Source: Caballeronia sp. INDeC2 | Lineage (GTDB): Bacteria > Pseudomonadota > Gammaproteobacteria > Burkholderiales > Burkholderiaceae | DNA length: 64,000 nucleotides | Direction: 5' to 3' | NCBI RefSeq assembly: GCF_023631325.1 | Contig: NZ_JALQDG010000041.1 | Coordinates: forward strand, 124,001-188,000 | In this document: positions 18,385-27,035 of the stretch, piece by piece | Position numbering within the stretch: the stretch's first letter is position 1 | Layout: every line of letters starts with the position of its first letter | The notes under the pieces: generated by a model | What the model was told of the DNA's origin: nothing | The model's database searches: none | Seen by the model: the letters and a program-made list of their open reading frames with translations, nothing else | Position numbers and translations under genes: made by a program

Positions 18385-18426
18385 ATGCGTGCCGCGCGAT
18401 TCATCGAAGCGCGCGGCCCACACTCA

Positions 18427-18635
18427 TTACCCGAGCCAGCCTTTGATGGTGCTCGTCATCACATTGGTCGAGATGCCATAGCGATCGTGCAGCGTGGGCA
18501 ACGCGCCCGCATCGAGGAACGCATCGGGCAGCGCGATCTGACGATACGTCGGCGTGACGCCAGCGGTAAGCAGGGCAGTCGCTACCGCTTCGCCCAGTCC
18601 GCCCCTTTGACCCGACGATCAACGCAGTTTGATTT
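18427..18635 (-). pseudogene. C-terminal fragment of a transketolase-type gene
   Basis: Reading the minus strand up to the TAA at 18427-18429 gives about 55 residues (GLGEAVATALL, then IALPDAFLDAGALPTLHDRYG, then a final KGWLG). This matches the extreme C-terminus of transketolase C-subunit / DXS-like proteins. Upstream, the frame is closed by a stop, and the sequence runs instead into LysR-like code in another frame. It is a remnant of a larger gene, joined to unrelated coding DNA at roughly 18.60-18.64 kb. Confidence 0.6.
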
Positions 18636-18832
18636 TGCGAGACGGTCGGAGCGAGCACGAGGCCGCGGCCCAGACGCGTGAATAACGGACGCCCGACGAT
18701 GCCTTCCAGATTCGCCAACTAATGGCTGACGGCGGAGGGCGTGAGGCCGCGTTCGTCGGCAGCGCGATTCACGCTCTTCGTTCGCGCAACGCTTTCGAAC
18801 GCGATGATCGATTTAAGCGGAGGCAGGCGCAT
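18636..18832 (-). pseudogene. Truncated LysR-type regulator (HTH part only)
   Basis: From the ATG at 18832 the minus strand reads as a LysR N-terminus: LPPLKSIIAFESVAR, then NRAADERGLTPSAVSH, then an in-frame TAG (about 18720) where relatives have Gln, then LANLEGIVGRPLFTRLGRG. After about 65 codons the similarity stops and the transketolase fragment begins. Both the stop codon and the truncation show that it is dead. It starts 6 bp after the AhpD-like gene stop on the same strand. Confidence 0.65.
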
Positions 18833-18838
18833 GGGTGC

Positions 18839-19426
18839 TTATTTCGGCTCCTTCGGCACACGCCCCATCAGGAAGAACTCGTCGTTGGGGCGCATCGAGA
18901 TCACGTTCGCCATGCGATTCGACAAGCCGAAGAACGCCGTGATGGCCGCGATGTCCCATGCATCTTCATCGCTGAAACCATGCGCATGCAATGCGGCGAA
19001 ATCGCTGTCGTCCACCGTGCCCGCCGCGCGGCACACCTTCAGCGCGAAATCGAGCATGGCCTTCTGACGCGGCGTGACATCTGCCTTGCGATGATTCACC
19101 GCCACCTGATCCGCGACGAGCGGGTTCTTTTCATAGATCCGCAGAATCGCACCATGCGCGACGACGCAATAGAGGCAATCGTTCACCGCGCTCGTCGCGA
19201 CGACGATCATCTCGCGCTCGCCTTTGGTGAGACCGCCGTCCTTCAGCATCAGCGCATCGTGATAGGCAAAGAACGCGCGGAACTCGTCGGGCCGATACGC
19301 GAGCGTGAGGAACACGTTCGGCACGAAGCCCGCCTTCTCCTGCACTTCGAGAATGCGTGCGCGAATGTCATCGGGCCAGTCTTGCGGGTCGGGAACGGGA
19401 TAGCGGCTGATGGGCTTTGACGTCAT
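18839..19426 (-). CDS. Peroxidase-related AhpD / carboxymuconolactone decarboxylase-family protein
   Basis: 195 residues, cytoplasmic. It carries the AhpD core: C84-x-x-C87 and H91 in DCLYCVVAHG, within the all-helical fold, ending with the family block FFGLSNRMAN. Members of this uncharacterised peroxidase-related group reduce peroxides through the redox CxxC pair or act as decarboxylases; which applies here is not visible. It lies 48 bp downstream of a hybrid histidine kinase on the same strand and may share its transcript. Confidence 0.87.
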   Translation of the reverse strand: MTSKPISRYPVPDPQDWPDDIRARILEVQEKAGFVPNVFLTLAYRPDEFRAFFAYHDALMLKDGGLTKGEREMIVVATSAVNDCLYCVVAHGAILRIYEKNPLVADQVAVNHRKADVTPRQKAMLDFALKVCRAAGTVDDSDFAALHAHGFSDEDAWDIAAITAFFGLSNRMANVISMRPNDEFFLMGRVPKEPK

Positions 19427-19474
19427 GACGTCCTCGAAGGCGTTGATCGAACGCCCATTGTAGTGCGCGTTTTT

Positions 19475-22084
19475 TCAACGCGCGACCATCAGCGACGACA
19501 AGAGCTTCAGCAGACTCTCGACATTCACCGGCTTCACGAAGTGATAATCGAAGCCCGCCGACTGCGCGCGCAATCTGTCTTCCGCCTGCCCATACCCTGT
19601 GATCGCGATCAGCATGGGCGACGTATCGCCTTTGCGGCGCAGGCGTCGCGCGAGCTCATAGCCGTCGATATCGGGCAGGCCGATATCGAGCATCGCCACA
19701 TCGGGCTGAAACTGCGGCGCGGCTTCCAGCGCTTCCGCCGGCGAATACGCGACACGCGCGACATGTCCCTCCGATTCGCATAGCATCGCGAGCGAATCGG
19801 CGGCATCGCGATTATCGTCGACGACGAGAATGCGCAGCGCCGTGCGCGCCTCGCGCATGCTCGTCTCAGAGAGCGCAAGCGCCGAATGCCTTTCGTGATG
19901 ATGCAGACGCGGCAGCCGCACGGTGACGGTCGTGCCCAGGCCAGGCCCGGGGCTTTGCACGGTGATCGTGCCTTTATGCATTTCGACGAGCTTCTTCACG
20001 AGCGACAGCCCGATGCCGAGCCCGCCGTTCGATCGGTCGAGCGTGCGTTCGCCTTGCGAGAAGAGCTCGAATACTTTCGGCAGGAGATCGGCTGAAATGC
20101 CGGTGCCCGTATCGGCGATGACGATCGATACCCATTCGTCGGCGGCCTGCACGCTTACCGTGATGAGGCCTTGCTCCGGCGTGTACTTGCTCGCATTGTT
20201 GAGCACGTTGACGAGGATCTGCGAAAGCCGTGTGGGGTCGCCGCAGACCCAGGTGGTGGCATCGGAGACATCGACCTGAATGTTTTGCGAGCGCGACTCG
20301 ACCATGCCCGCGATGGCCTCGACCGCGTGATACACGGCCGTGCCGACGAGAATCGGTTCGAGTTGCAGCGCGATGCGTCCCTGCGTGATGCGCGAGACTT
20401 CGAGCAAGTCATCGACGATACGCGTCATGTGCTCGACCTGTCTGCGCATCAGGCTGATCAGCTCGCGCAGATGCGCCTCGCCGTCTTCATCCTTCTGCAG
20501 CAGCGCGATAGCCGTGCGCAAGGGCGCAAGCGGATTGCGCAGTTCATGCGCGAGCATTGCGAGGAACTCGTCCTTGCGGCGTCCCGCTTCACGCAGCATC
20601 AGCTCCATGTGCTTGCGTTCGGTGATGTCGATCACGCTGCCGATGATGCGCAGCGGCTCGCCGTCCTTGCTGCGCTGAAGCAAGGCGCTGCCTTGCATCC
20701 ATTGTTCGCCGTGCAGGTTGCGCACGCGAAACTCGAAGTGACCTTCGGGGTTCTCGCCTGCCGCGATGCTGCGAACATAGCGGTCGAGCGTCGCGCTGTC
20801 GTCGGGATGCACGCGCGCGAGCGCCGCTTCATAGCTGAGCGTCTCGGTGATCTGGCGCTCGCCGCCGGTTTCGAGAAAGAGCGTCCACGTTGCGAGTTCG
20901 ATCGATGCGATATGAATCTTCGCGGCCTGCATCGCCACCGTCAGACGCAAGCTGCGCGCTTCGATTGCAGCTTGTGCTTCAAAGCGCGGCGTGACATCGG
21001 TCGTGGTGCCGAACCATTCCTGCAATTTGCCCTTGTCGTCGTAGAGCGGCGCGGCATGCGCCTCCACCATGCGATAGACCCCGTCGCGCCGATACATGCG
21101 AAAGGTGAGCGTGCGCGCGGCGCCGTCGCGCAATGCTTCGAGCCATGCGTGCTGCGTGCGCTCGCGATCGTCGGGATGGATGTACTCGAGCCAGCCCCAG
21201 CCGGACAGCACTTCCGGCGTCGTGCCCGTGAACTGCTCCCATTCGCCGCCTGATGGACGGATCTCGCCGTTCGCGTCAGCGGACCAGACGAGCGCGCCCG
21301 TCGTTTCGACGAGTGCGCGATAACGCCGTTCAGAAAGACTCAGGCGCTCTTCGTCGGCGCGTTGCGCGCTGATGTCGAAGCTCACGCCATACACGCGCGC
21401 GAGCACGCCGTGACGATCGAACTCGGGATGCCCGCGCATGCGCAGCCAGCGGCGTTGTCCCTGATCCCCTTCGAGCATGAAGTCGAATTCGAACGGCCCG
21501 CCATCGCGCAAGGCTTCTGTGAGCTTGCGCTGAAACGGCTCGCGATGTTCGGGCGCGACGCGGTCCCACACTTCCGAAAGAAGCACCGCGTCGGTGCCGG
21601 GTGGAAAGGAGTAGAGCGCGGCGAGTTGCGCGGTCATGCGCACGACGCGCGTCTTCATGTCCCATTCCCACGCGCCCATGCGCGCGCCCGCGAACGCGGC
21701 TTGCAAGCGACGCTCGCTCGCCTCGTACATCGCCCACGCGTGACGGCATTCATGGATATCGATGGCGACGCCGACCGTATCGCCGATCTCTCCCTCCTCG
21801 TCGCGCCGCGCCTGAAGATGCAATGTGTGCCAGCGGAACGCGCCGTCGTTGCGGAGAAGCCGCACATCGACATTGCGCAGCAGCGTGCCATCGCGCATTT
21901 GCCGCAGTGCGTCGAGCACGGGAGGAATATCGTCCGGATGGACAAAAGCATTCCAATGCCGCCCGACCAGTTCCGGAAAGGGGATGCCAAGATAGCGGCA
22001 CGCCCACGGATTGGCGTACTGGATCACCCCGTCTCGCGTCGCGCGCCACACGAAGGACGGCAGAAAGTGAGCAGGATCGTGCAT
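19475..22084 (-). CDS. Soluble hybrid sensor histidine kinase, multi-PAS, with receiver
   Basis: 869 residues with no membrane helix, so it senses an internal signal. Order: four PAS/PAC repeats (about 1-500; e.g. YLGIPFPELVGRHWNAFVHPDD, then LHLQARRDEEG), HisKA with the phospho-His in MLAHELRNPLAPL (about residue 512), HATPase_c (N, G1, G2 boxes to about 735), and a C-terminal receiver (ILVVDDNRDAADSL, phospho-Asp near 797 in AMLDIGLPD). Start 22084 has AGGAAG 9 bases upstream and removes 28 unlikely residues. No output regulator is adjacent; the AhpD-like gene follows. The signal is unknown. Confidence 0.9.
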   Translation of the reverse strand: MHDPAHFLPSFVWRATRDGVIQYANPWACRYLGIPFPELVGRHWNAFVHPDDIPPVLDALRQMRDGTLLRNVDVRLLRNDGAFRWHTLHLQARRDEEGEIGDTVGVAIDIHECRHAWAMYEASERRLQAAFAGARMGAWEWDMKTRVVRMTAQLAALYSFPPGTDAVLLSEVWDRVAPEHREPFQRKLTEALRDGGPFEFDFMLEGDQGQRRWLRMRGHPEFDRHGVLARVYGVSFDISAQRADEERLSLSERRYRALVETTGALVWSADANGEIRPSGGEWEQFTGTTPEVLSGWGWLEYIHPDDRERTQHAWLEALRDGAARTLTFRMYRRDGVYRMVEAHAAPLYDDKGKLQEWFGTTTDVTPRFEAQAAIEARSLRLTVAMQAAKIHIASIELATWTLFLETGGERQITETLSYEAALARVHPDDSATLDRYVRSIAAGENPEGHFEFRVRNLHGEQWMQGSALLQRSKDGEPLRIIGSVIDITERKHMELMLREAGRRKDEFLAMLAHELRNPLAPLRTAIALLQKDEDGEAHLRELISLMRRQVEHMTRIVDDLLEVSRITQGRIALQLEPILVGTAVYHAVEAIAGMVESRSQNIQVDVSDATTWVCGDPTRLSQILVNVLNNASKYTPEQGLITVSVQAADEWVSIVIADTGTGISADLLPKVFELFSQGERTLDRSNGGLGIGLSLVKKLVEMHKGTITVQSPGPGLGTTVTVRLPRLHHHERHSALALSETSMREARTALRILVVDDNRDAADSLAMLCESEGHVARVAYSPAEALEAAPQFQPDVAMLDIGLPDIDGYELARRLRRKGDTSPMLIAITGYGQAEDRLRAQSAGFDYHFVKPVNVESLLKLLSSLMVAR

Positions 22085-22246
22085 GGCGTCTTGCTTCCTT
22101 ATTGCGGCGAGACGCGTCGCCGGGCGCGGCTTCGAACGCAGCGATAGCTTAGGGATACCATACAACAAAAGGCATCGACGAAGCCGCGTTACAGCGCTGC
22201 CATTGTCATCGTGCGAGAGGGGCGTATGTAATTTGTACTTGCTGAA

Positions 22247-22271
22247 GATCGATTCCTCTAAGGAATCGATC
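22247..22271 (-). terminator. Perfect 11-bp inverted repeat after the small acidic gene
   Basis: Arms 22247-22257 (GATCGATTCCT) and 22261-22271 (AGGAATCGATC) are exact complements around a 3-base loop. The hairpin lies 9 bp after the stop of the gene ending at 22281, where a terminator would be. The T tract on the minus strand is very short, so intrinsic termination may be weak, and a binding-site role cannot be excluded. Confidence 0.55.
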
Positions 22272-22280
22272 GCGCTTCGA

Positions 22281-22466
22281 TCAACCCGCTTCGCCGACGT
22301 CCTTCGGGTCCTGCAGTCCGCTTTCCTTGCCTTCGTCGTTGCGCTTCGGCGGATCGGGTTCGTTTGTCATCGCATCCTTTTGTTCGTCGGAAAGACGGCG
22401 GTCCGCCACGTTCGGATCCTCGGGCGTTTGCTTCGGCGGCGTCGGACGATCGTTCGGTTCGTTCAT
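22281..22466 (-). CDS. Small hydrophilic protein of unknown function
   Basis: 61 residues beginning MNEPNDRPTPPKQTPEDP. It is dominated by Asp, Glu, Pro, Lys and Asn, with no predicted secondary structure core, so it is probably disordered. The call as a real gene rests on a good ribosome site (AAGGAG, 8 bases before ATG 22466) and a strong hairpin right after the stop. I do not recognise the family. Short polar proteins of this type are common and unannotated in Burkholderiaceae. Confidence 0.6.
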   Translation of the reverse strand: MNEPNDRPTPPKQTPEDPNVADRRLSDEQKDAMTNEPDPPKRNDEGKESGLQDPKDVGEAG

Positions 22467-22577
22467 GAGAGGCTCCTTATCGAGTGTGCATTGCGGATCG
22501 CATGGTGCGTGCCCGGCGCGCGTCAGGCATAGGCGATGCTGTCCGTGCTCCGTGCGTGATTCCATAGACTTGCTTTT

Positions 22578-23741
22578 ATGTTGCTAATCCCGGACGTCAA
22601 ACGAACGCTCATACGCTTTGCCGCTTTCGCATGCGCGACGTGCATGCAGGCGTATGGCTTCGCGGCGTCGATCGCATCCACGCCGTATGGCGCGACGCAA
22701 CAAGGGCAAGCGGTCGCTCAGTACACGCTCTCCAATGCACGCGGCGTGTCGATGAACTGCATCACTTACGGTGGCATCGTAACTCGGCTCGATGTGCCCG
22801 ACCGGCGCGGTCGTCGCGCGGATATCGTGCTCGGCTTCGGCTCGCTCGGCGATTACGAGAAGTACAACGGCAAGATCCACTTCGGCTCGCTGATCGGGCG
22901 CTATGCGAACCGCATAGCCGATGGCCGTTTCGAGCTCGACGGACATAGCTACAAGCTGCCCGTCAACGAGCCGCCGAATACATTGCACGGCGGTCCTCAC
23001 AGCTTCGACGAGAAAGTCTGGACGGTGGTCAAGACGTTTCAAGGTGCGCAGGGCGCGGGCGTGCAGCTTCGTTATGTGAGTCCGGATGGGGAGAACGGTT
23101 TTCCCGGCACGCTCACCGTCGATGTGACTTACACGCTCACGGACGACAACGAAGTGCGCATCGACTATCGCGCGAAGACGGACAAGCCGACCGTCCTGAA
23201 CCTGACGAATCACAGTTACTTCAATCTTGCGGGCGAGGGCAGCGGCAGTATCGAAGGACAACTGATCATGATCGCGGCAGCGAGCTACACGCCGACGCGC
23301 GCCGATTCGATTCCGACCGGCGAGATCGCGAGCGTCGAGAATACGCCGCTCGATTTGCGCGCGCTGACGCCGATAGGCGCACGGCTACGTTCGTCGAATC
23401 AGCAGATGCGTTTTGCGCGCGGCTACGATCACAACTGGAGGCTCAACAAGAACGGCCAGCGTAATGGAGAGCCGGGCTTCGCTGCGCGCGCCTACGATCC
23501 GTCGAGCGGTCGCGTGCTCGATGTCTACACGACGCAGCCGGGCATGCAGTTCTACACGGGCAATGGACTTGACGGCAGCGTCGTTGGCAAGTCGGGCACG
23601 GCATATCGGCAGACGGATGGCTTCGCGCTTGAAGCGCAGCACTTTCCGAATTCGCCGAATCGTCCGGCGTTCCCGTCGACCGAGCTCAAGCCCGGCGACG
23701 AATATCACGAAGTCACGGTGTGGAAGCTGGGCGTGCGCTAA
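22578..23741 (+). CDS. galM: Exported galactose mutarotase (aldose 1-epimerase)
   Basis: 387 residues. Interconverts alpha and beta anomers of aldoses. Motifs: the sugar-binding NRIADGRFELDG, PPNTLHGG with the first catalytic His, NLTNHSYFNLAG with the second, and GFALEAQHFPNSPN with the catalytic Glu near the C-terminus. The N-terminus (CATCMQAYGFAASIAS) looks like a signal peptide, so it probably works in the periplasm. No strong ribosome site precedes ATG 22578, but the signal sequence would be lost with a later start. It converges on the GntP permease gene, 22 bp apart. Confidence 0.9.
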   Translation: MLLIPDVKRTLIRFAAFACATCMQAYGFAASIASTPYGATQQGQAVAQYTLSNARGVSMNCITYGGIVTRLDVPDRRGRRADIVLGFGSLGDYEKYNGKIHFGSLIGRYANRIADGRFELDGHSYKLPVNEPPNTLHGGPHSFDEKVWTVVKTFQGAQGAGVQLRYVSPDGENGFPGTLTVDVTYTLTDDNEVRIDYRAKTDKPTVLNLTNHSYFNLAGEGSGSIEGQLIMIAAASYTPTRADSIPTGEIASVENTPLDLRALTPIGARLRSSNQQMRFARGYDHNWRLNKNGQRNGEPGFAARAYDPSSGRVLDVYTTQPGMQFYTGNGLDGSVVGKSGTAYRQTDGFALEAQHFPNSPNRPAFPSTELKPGDEYHEVTVWKLGVR

Positions 23742-23763
23742 TGTCGGAGCCTGCTGAACGCCT

Positions 23764-25137
23764 TTACGCCAGCACGTTCCACAACACGAGCGTCAGCACG
23801 AGTCCCACTACCGAGACGATCGTCTGCAACACGGACCACACCGCGACCGTGCGCTTCAGCGTGAGCCCGAAGTATTCGCGCACCATCCAGAAGCCCGCGT
23901 CGTTGACGTGACAGAAGAACACCGAGCCGGCGCCGATCGCGAGGGCCATCAACGAGTTGTGCGTCGCCGTGAGTCCGCTCACGACGGGCGCGACGATGCC
24001 CGCTGTCGTCGTGGTGGCGACGGTCGCCGAACCCGTCGCCTGACGCAGCGCGACCGCGATCAGCCATGCGAGCAGGATGAGCGGCAGATGCGTGCCCACC
24101 GCAATCTTGCCGATGGTCGCGCTGATGCCCGCGTTGACGAGCATCTGCTTCAGGCCGCCGCCCGCGCCGATCGTGAGCAGGAGCGCCGCGATCGGCGGCA
24201 GGCTCTTGCGCAGGATGCCGCCCACGCGCTCGCGCGCCATGCCGCGCGACCAGCCGAGCATTGCTATCGCAAAGAGCACCGTCAGCGCCAGCGCGACGAG
24301 CGGCTCGCCGACGAAATCGAGCGTATCGTAGAGCAGCGTGTCTTTCGTGAGCGCGAGCTTGGCGACGGTGCGCCCGAGCATCATCACGACGGGCAGCAGG
24401 ATCGTCGCGAGCGAGATCGCGAAGCCGGGCGTCGATGCACCGTCCTCATGCGCCGTGAAGAGCTTGCCCATTTCCTCGGGCTCTTCGATATGCAGTCGTT
24501 TCGACAGCCAGATGCCATAGAGCGGCCCGGCGAGAATCACTGCGGGCAGCGCGACGACGAGGCCGAGCCCGAGCGTCAGGCCGAGATCGGCATGCAGCGC
24601 GCTCACCGCGATCAGCGGACCCGGATGCGGCGGCAACAACGCATGCAGCGTCGTCATGCCGGCAAGCGCCGGTATCGCGATACGCAGGATCGGCTGCTTT
24701 GCGCGGCGCGCCATGACGAAAATGATCGGCACCATCATCACGAGCCCGACTTCGAAGAAGAGCGGCAAGCCGACGATGATCGCGACGAACGCCATCATCC
24801 ACGGCAGGCGGCGTGGCGTCGAATGATCGAGCAACGTGGTGACGAGCCGGTCGGCCGCGCCGGACTCGGCCATCAGCGCGCCGAGCATGGCGCCGAGCGC
24901 GATGATGATGCCGACGTCGCCGAGCAGCGCGCCCGCGCCCTTGCTGAACGCTTGCGCGATCGCTTCGAGCGGTTGATGCGCGGTGAACCCCGCCGCGAAC
25001 GTGCCCACGAGAATGGACAGGAACGGCGCGAGCTTGAGCACGCTGATGGAAACGATGATGATCGCGAGGCCGAGCGCGCAGGCGATCAGAAGTTGAGTGT
25101 CGTGGGCAAACCAGGGAGCGAGGGTTGTGGGATTCAC
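23764..25137 (-). CDS. GntP-family gluconate:H+ symporter
   Basis: 457 residues, about 12-14 hydrophobic segments, inner membrane. Family landmarks include SILVGTFAAGF, GDVGIIIALGAMLG, the loop LLPPHPGPLIA and the GSATVATTTTAGIVAP segment. It imports gluconate or a related sugar acid with protons. The start is set at GTG 25137 (AAGG 5 bases upstream), because upstream codons give a basic stretch unlike GntP N-termini. No gluconate kinase is next to it, so the exact substrate is uncertain. Confidence 0.88.
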   Translation of the reverse strand: MNPTTLAPWFAHDTQLLIACALGLAIIIVSISVLKLAPFLSILVGTFAAGFTAHQPLEAIAQAFSKGAGALLGDVGIIIALGAMLGALMAESGAADRLVTTLLDHSTPRRLPWMMAFVAIIVGLPLFFEVGLVMMVPIIFVMARRAKQPILRIAIPALAGMTTLHALLPPHPGPLIAVSALHADLGLTLGLGLVVALPAVILAGPLYGIWLSKRLHIEEPEEMGKLFTAHEDGASTPGFAISLATILLPVVMMLGRTVAKLALTKDTLLYDTLDFVGEPLVALALTVLFAIAMLGWSRGMARERVGGILRKSLPPIAALLLTIGAGGGLKQMLVNAGISATIGKIAVGTHLPLILLAWLIAVALRQATGSATVATTTTAGIVAPVVSGLTATHNSLMALAIGAGSVFFCHVNDAGFWMVREYFGLTLKRTVAVWSVLQTIVSVVGLVLTLVLWNVLA

Positions 25138-25418
25138 GGTGACCTTGAGCTGACGCGCATCGCTTTGAATGCCGATGCGATTACGAGGAGCTTTCGCGTT
25201 CCGCGCACGACCTCGCGTGTTCTTCGCGATGCATGCGCGGGACGCGAAGCCCCGTCGTAATAGCATTTTTCGAGGCGACGGTCAAAAACGACGCCGCGTC
25301 GATCGTGCTCTCTCAGGCTGGCCTTGCAATCAACTTGCTGCCTATGGCTGGCATGTTGCGTTTTGCATTCGGAATGCCCTTTTGCCTTTTGCATTCCGCA
25401 CGCACGTCTGGCGGAAAC

Positions 25419-25715
25419 CTATGCAGCGGCCTTGTCAGGGCCGGCGGCATGATCCTGCGCGAGAAGATCGAAAAGGCGCAGTACGCGAGCGCGCTGGGTG
25501 GACACGAGATCGCTTTCGTCGCCGAGCGCGGCGAGCCGCCTTTTCCAGTAGGCGTGATCGAGACAGGCGAACGCCTTCTGATTGCCCGCCAGAACGAGCG
25601 AACGGATCATGCGCTCCAGATGATCGAGCTGCGCGTCCGCGACGTGCGCGGGCTTGAGCGCCGCTCGCGCGGCCCGCGCTTCGCGCCTGACTCGCGAGAT
25701 ATTCGATTTTTCCAT
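25419..25715 (-). CDS. Hypothetical helical protein
   Basis: 98 residues, charged and helical throughout (RREARAARAALKPAHVADAQ, LDHLERMIRSLVLAGNQ, then ACLDHAYWKRRLAAL). No signal, membrane helix or known motif. Codon use matches real genes on this strand, and no competing gene covers the stretch. It shares its upstream region with the AraC regulator reading the other way. I do not recognise the family; function unknown. Confidence 0.55.
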   Translation of the reverse strand: MEKSNISRVRREARAARAALKPAHVADAQLDHLERMIRSLVLAGNQKAFACLDHAYWKRRLAALGDESDLVSTQRARVLRLFDLLAQDHAAGPDKAAA

Positions 25716-25925
25716 TTTGACGCCCCGAAACGTCGATTTTTTGCTGCGTGGCTGTATTTTGGTCTTGATCAGCCGTTATCTTTGTGTATGGGAGACAGCG
25801 ATGTGACGGCGGGAGGACGGCCAAGAATCGCCGACCTGAACCGCCCGCGACGCCGCACACGCTGCTCCTCGTTCAACACGATATACCTGCATTTTGAATA
25901 CGCTTTACCATGCGTCTCATTTGCT

Positions 25926-25944
25926 GGTGCGCATCGTGCGCACC
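25926..25944. promoter_or_regulatory. Perfect palindrome upstream of the AraC-family gene
   Basis: GGTGCGCA, TCG, TGCGCACC: two exact 8-base arms around 3 bases, ending 38 bp before the regulator's ATG. It could be an operator for the regulator itself or a leader hairpin. Only symmetry and position support it. Confidence 0.35.
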
Positions 25945-25982
25945 GCTGACCCAAAAGGACAATCTGGACCGACATCGATCCC

Positions 25983-27035
25983 ATGCCCGCCGATTCCGAT
26001 CCGCCCACGCTGTTCACCCATTTCTCGACGCAGGCATTGCCGCGCGAGCGCCAATTGCTCGCATGGCGCGATCGCGTCGGGCATGTGGTCGATGTGCTTC
26101 CCGACAATGATCGGATTGCGCGCGGCTTTGCGGGCAGCATCGATCTACATGCGGCGGGCGGGCTCGTGTTCACGGAGGCGCGCACCGAAGCGCTGGTGCT
26201 CGAGCGATCGATTGCACGCGTCTCGACCGACACGCGCCGCGATTTTGCGTTCCACGTGTATGCGCAAGGCGAGTCCGGCCTTGTCAGCGGCCTGAGCGTG
26301 AAGCGCAGTGCGCCGGGCTCGGTGCGCGGCATCGTCGCGTTCGATCTGAACCAGCGATTCCGCGTCGAACGTCCGGCGTGCCGCGTGCTGACGATGTTCG
26401 TGCCGCGTTCGGTCGTAACCGCGCATATCGCCGACAGCGATGCGCTGCATGGCCGTGTCGTGCCCGACGACGCGCCACTCGCGCGTTTCGTTTTCCAGCA
26501 TTTCGATGCCACCGCGCGCGAACTGCCTACGCTCAAACGGCCCGATGCCATCGACGCGCTCGAAGCCGGCGCGCAACTCTTGCTCGCGGCATTCGCCGAC
26601 AAACCGCATGCATTGCACGATTCGCGCGCCGCGCTGCAAACGGCGGTGAAAAGCCAGGTGAAGCGTTATGTCGAGACGCATCTGCATGAGGCGGATCTCA
26701 CGCCGATGAAGATCGTCGATACGCTGGGTCTGAAGCGCGCGACGATCTATCGATGGTTCGAGCAGGAAGGCGGACTCGCCGCCCACATTCGGCATCGCCG
26801 GCTGCGCGAAGCGGCCGATGAACTCGCGCGCTTCCCGAACCTTCATATCGCCGATATCGCATTCGGTCTCGGCTTCAAGAGCGCATCGGATTTCACGCGT
26901 GCGTTTCGTCGCGCGTTCGACGTGAGTCCGCAGGAAATGCGTCTGCGCGCGCTCGATTTGCTGCGTGCGGCGGCCAACGATCCCGTCATGCGCATGCACG
27001 CCGCGCACTCAAGGGGCGTTCGGGGAAGCGGCTGA
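25983..27035 (+). CDS. AraC-family transcriptional regulator
   Basis: 350 residues. The N-terminal 210 residues resemble the ligand/dimer domain of the AraC-binding-like (AraC_binding_2, NorR-adjacent) type. The C-terminal 100 residues hold the double helix-turn-helix: DLTPMKIVDTLGLKRATIYRWFE and the family signature IADIAFGLGFKSASDFTRAFRRAFDVSPQEMR. The last 50 bp overlap the end of the MFS gene on the opposite strand, so the two are likely a functional pair, with the transporter as a candidate target. The ribosome site is weak. Confidence 0.88.
   Translation: MPADSDPPTLFTHFSTQALPRERQLLAWRDRVGHVVDVLPDNDRIARGFAGSIDLHAAGGLVFTEARTEALVLERSIARVSTDTRRDFAFHVYAQGESGLVSGLSVKRSAPGSVRGIVAFDLNQRFRVERPACRVLTMFVPRSVVTAHIADSDALHGRVVPDDAPLARFVFQHFDATARELPTLKRPDAIDALEAGAQLLLAAFADKPHALHDSRAALQTAVKSQVKRYVETHLHEADLTPMKIVDTLGLKRATIYRWFEQEGGLAAHIRHRRLREAADELARFPNLHIADIAFGLGFKSASDFTRAFRRAFDVSPQEMRLRALDLLRAAANDPVMRMHAAHSRGVRGSG

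Noticed and set aside
18385..18420. Terminator after the DUF2894 gene
   Set aside because: A 7-bp CCGCGCG/CGCGCGG pair exists, but in such GC-rich sequence this is common, and no T run follows.
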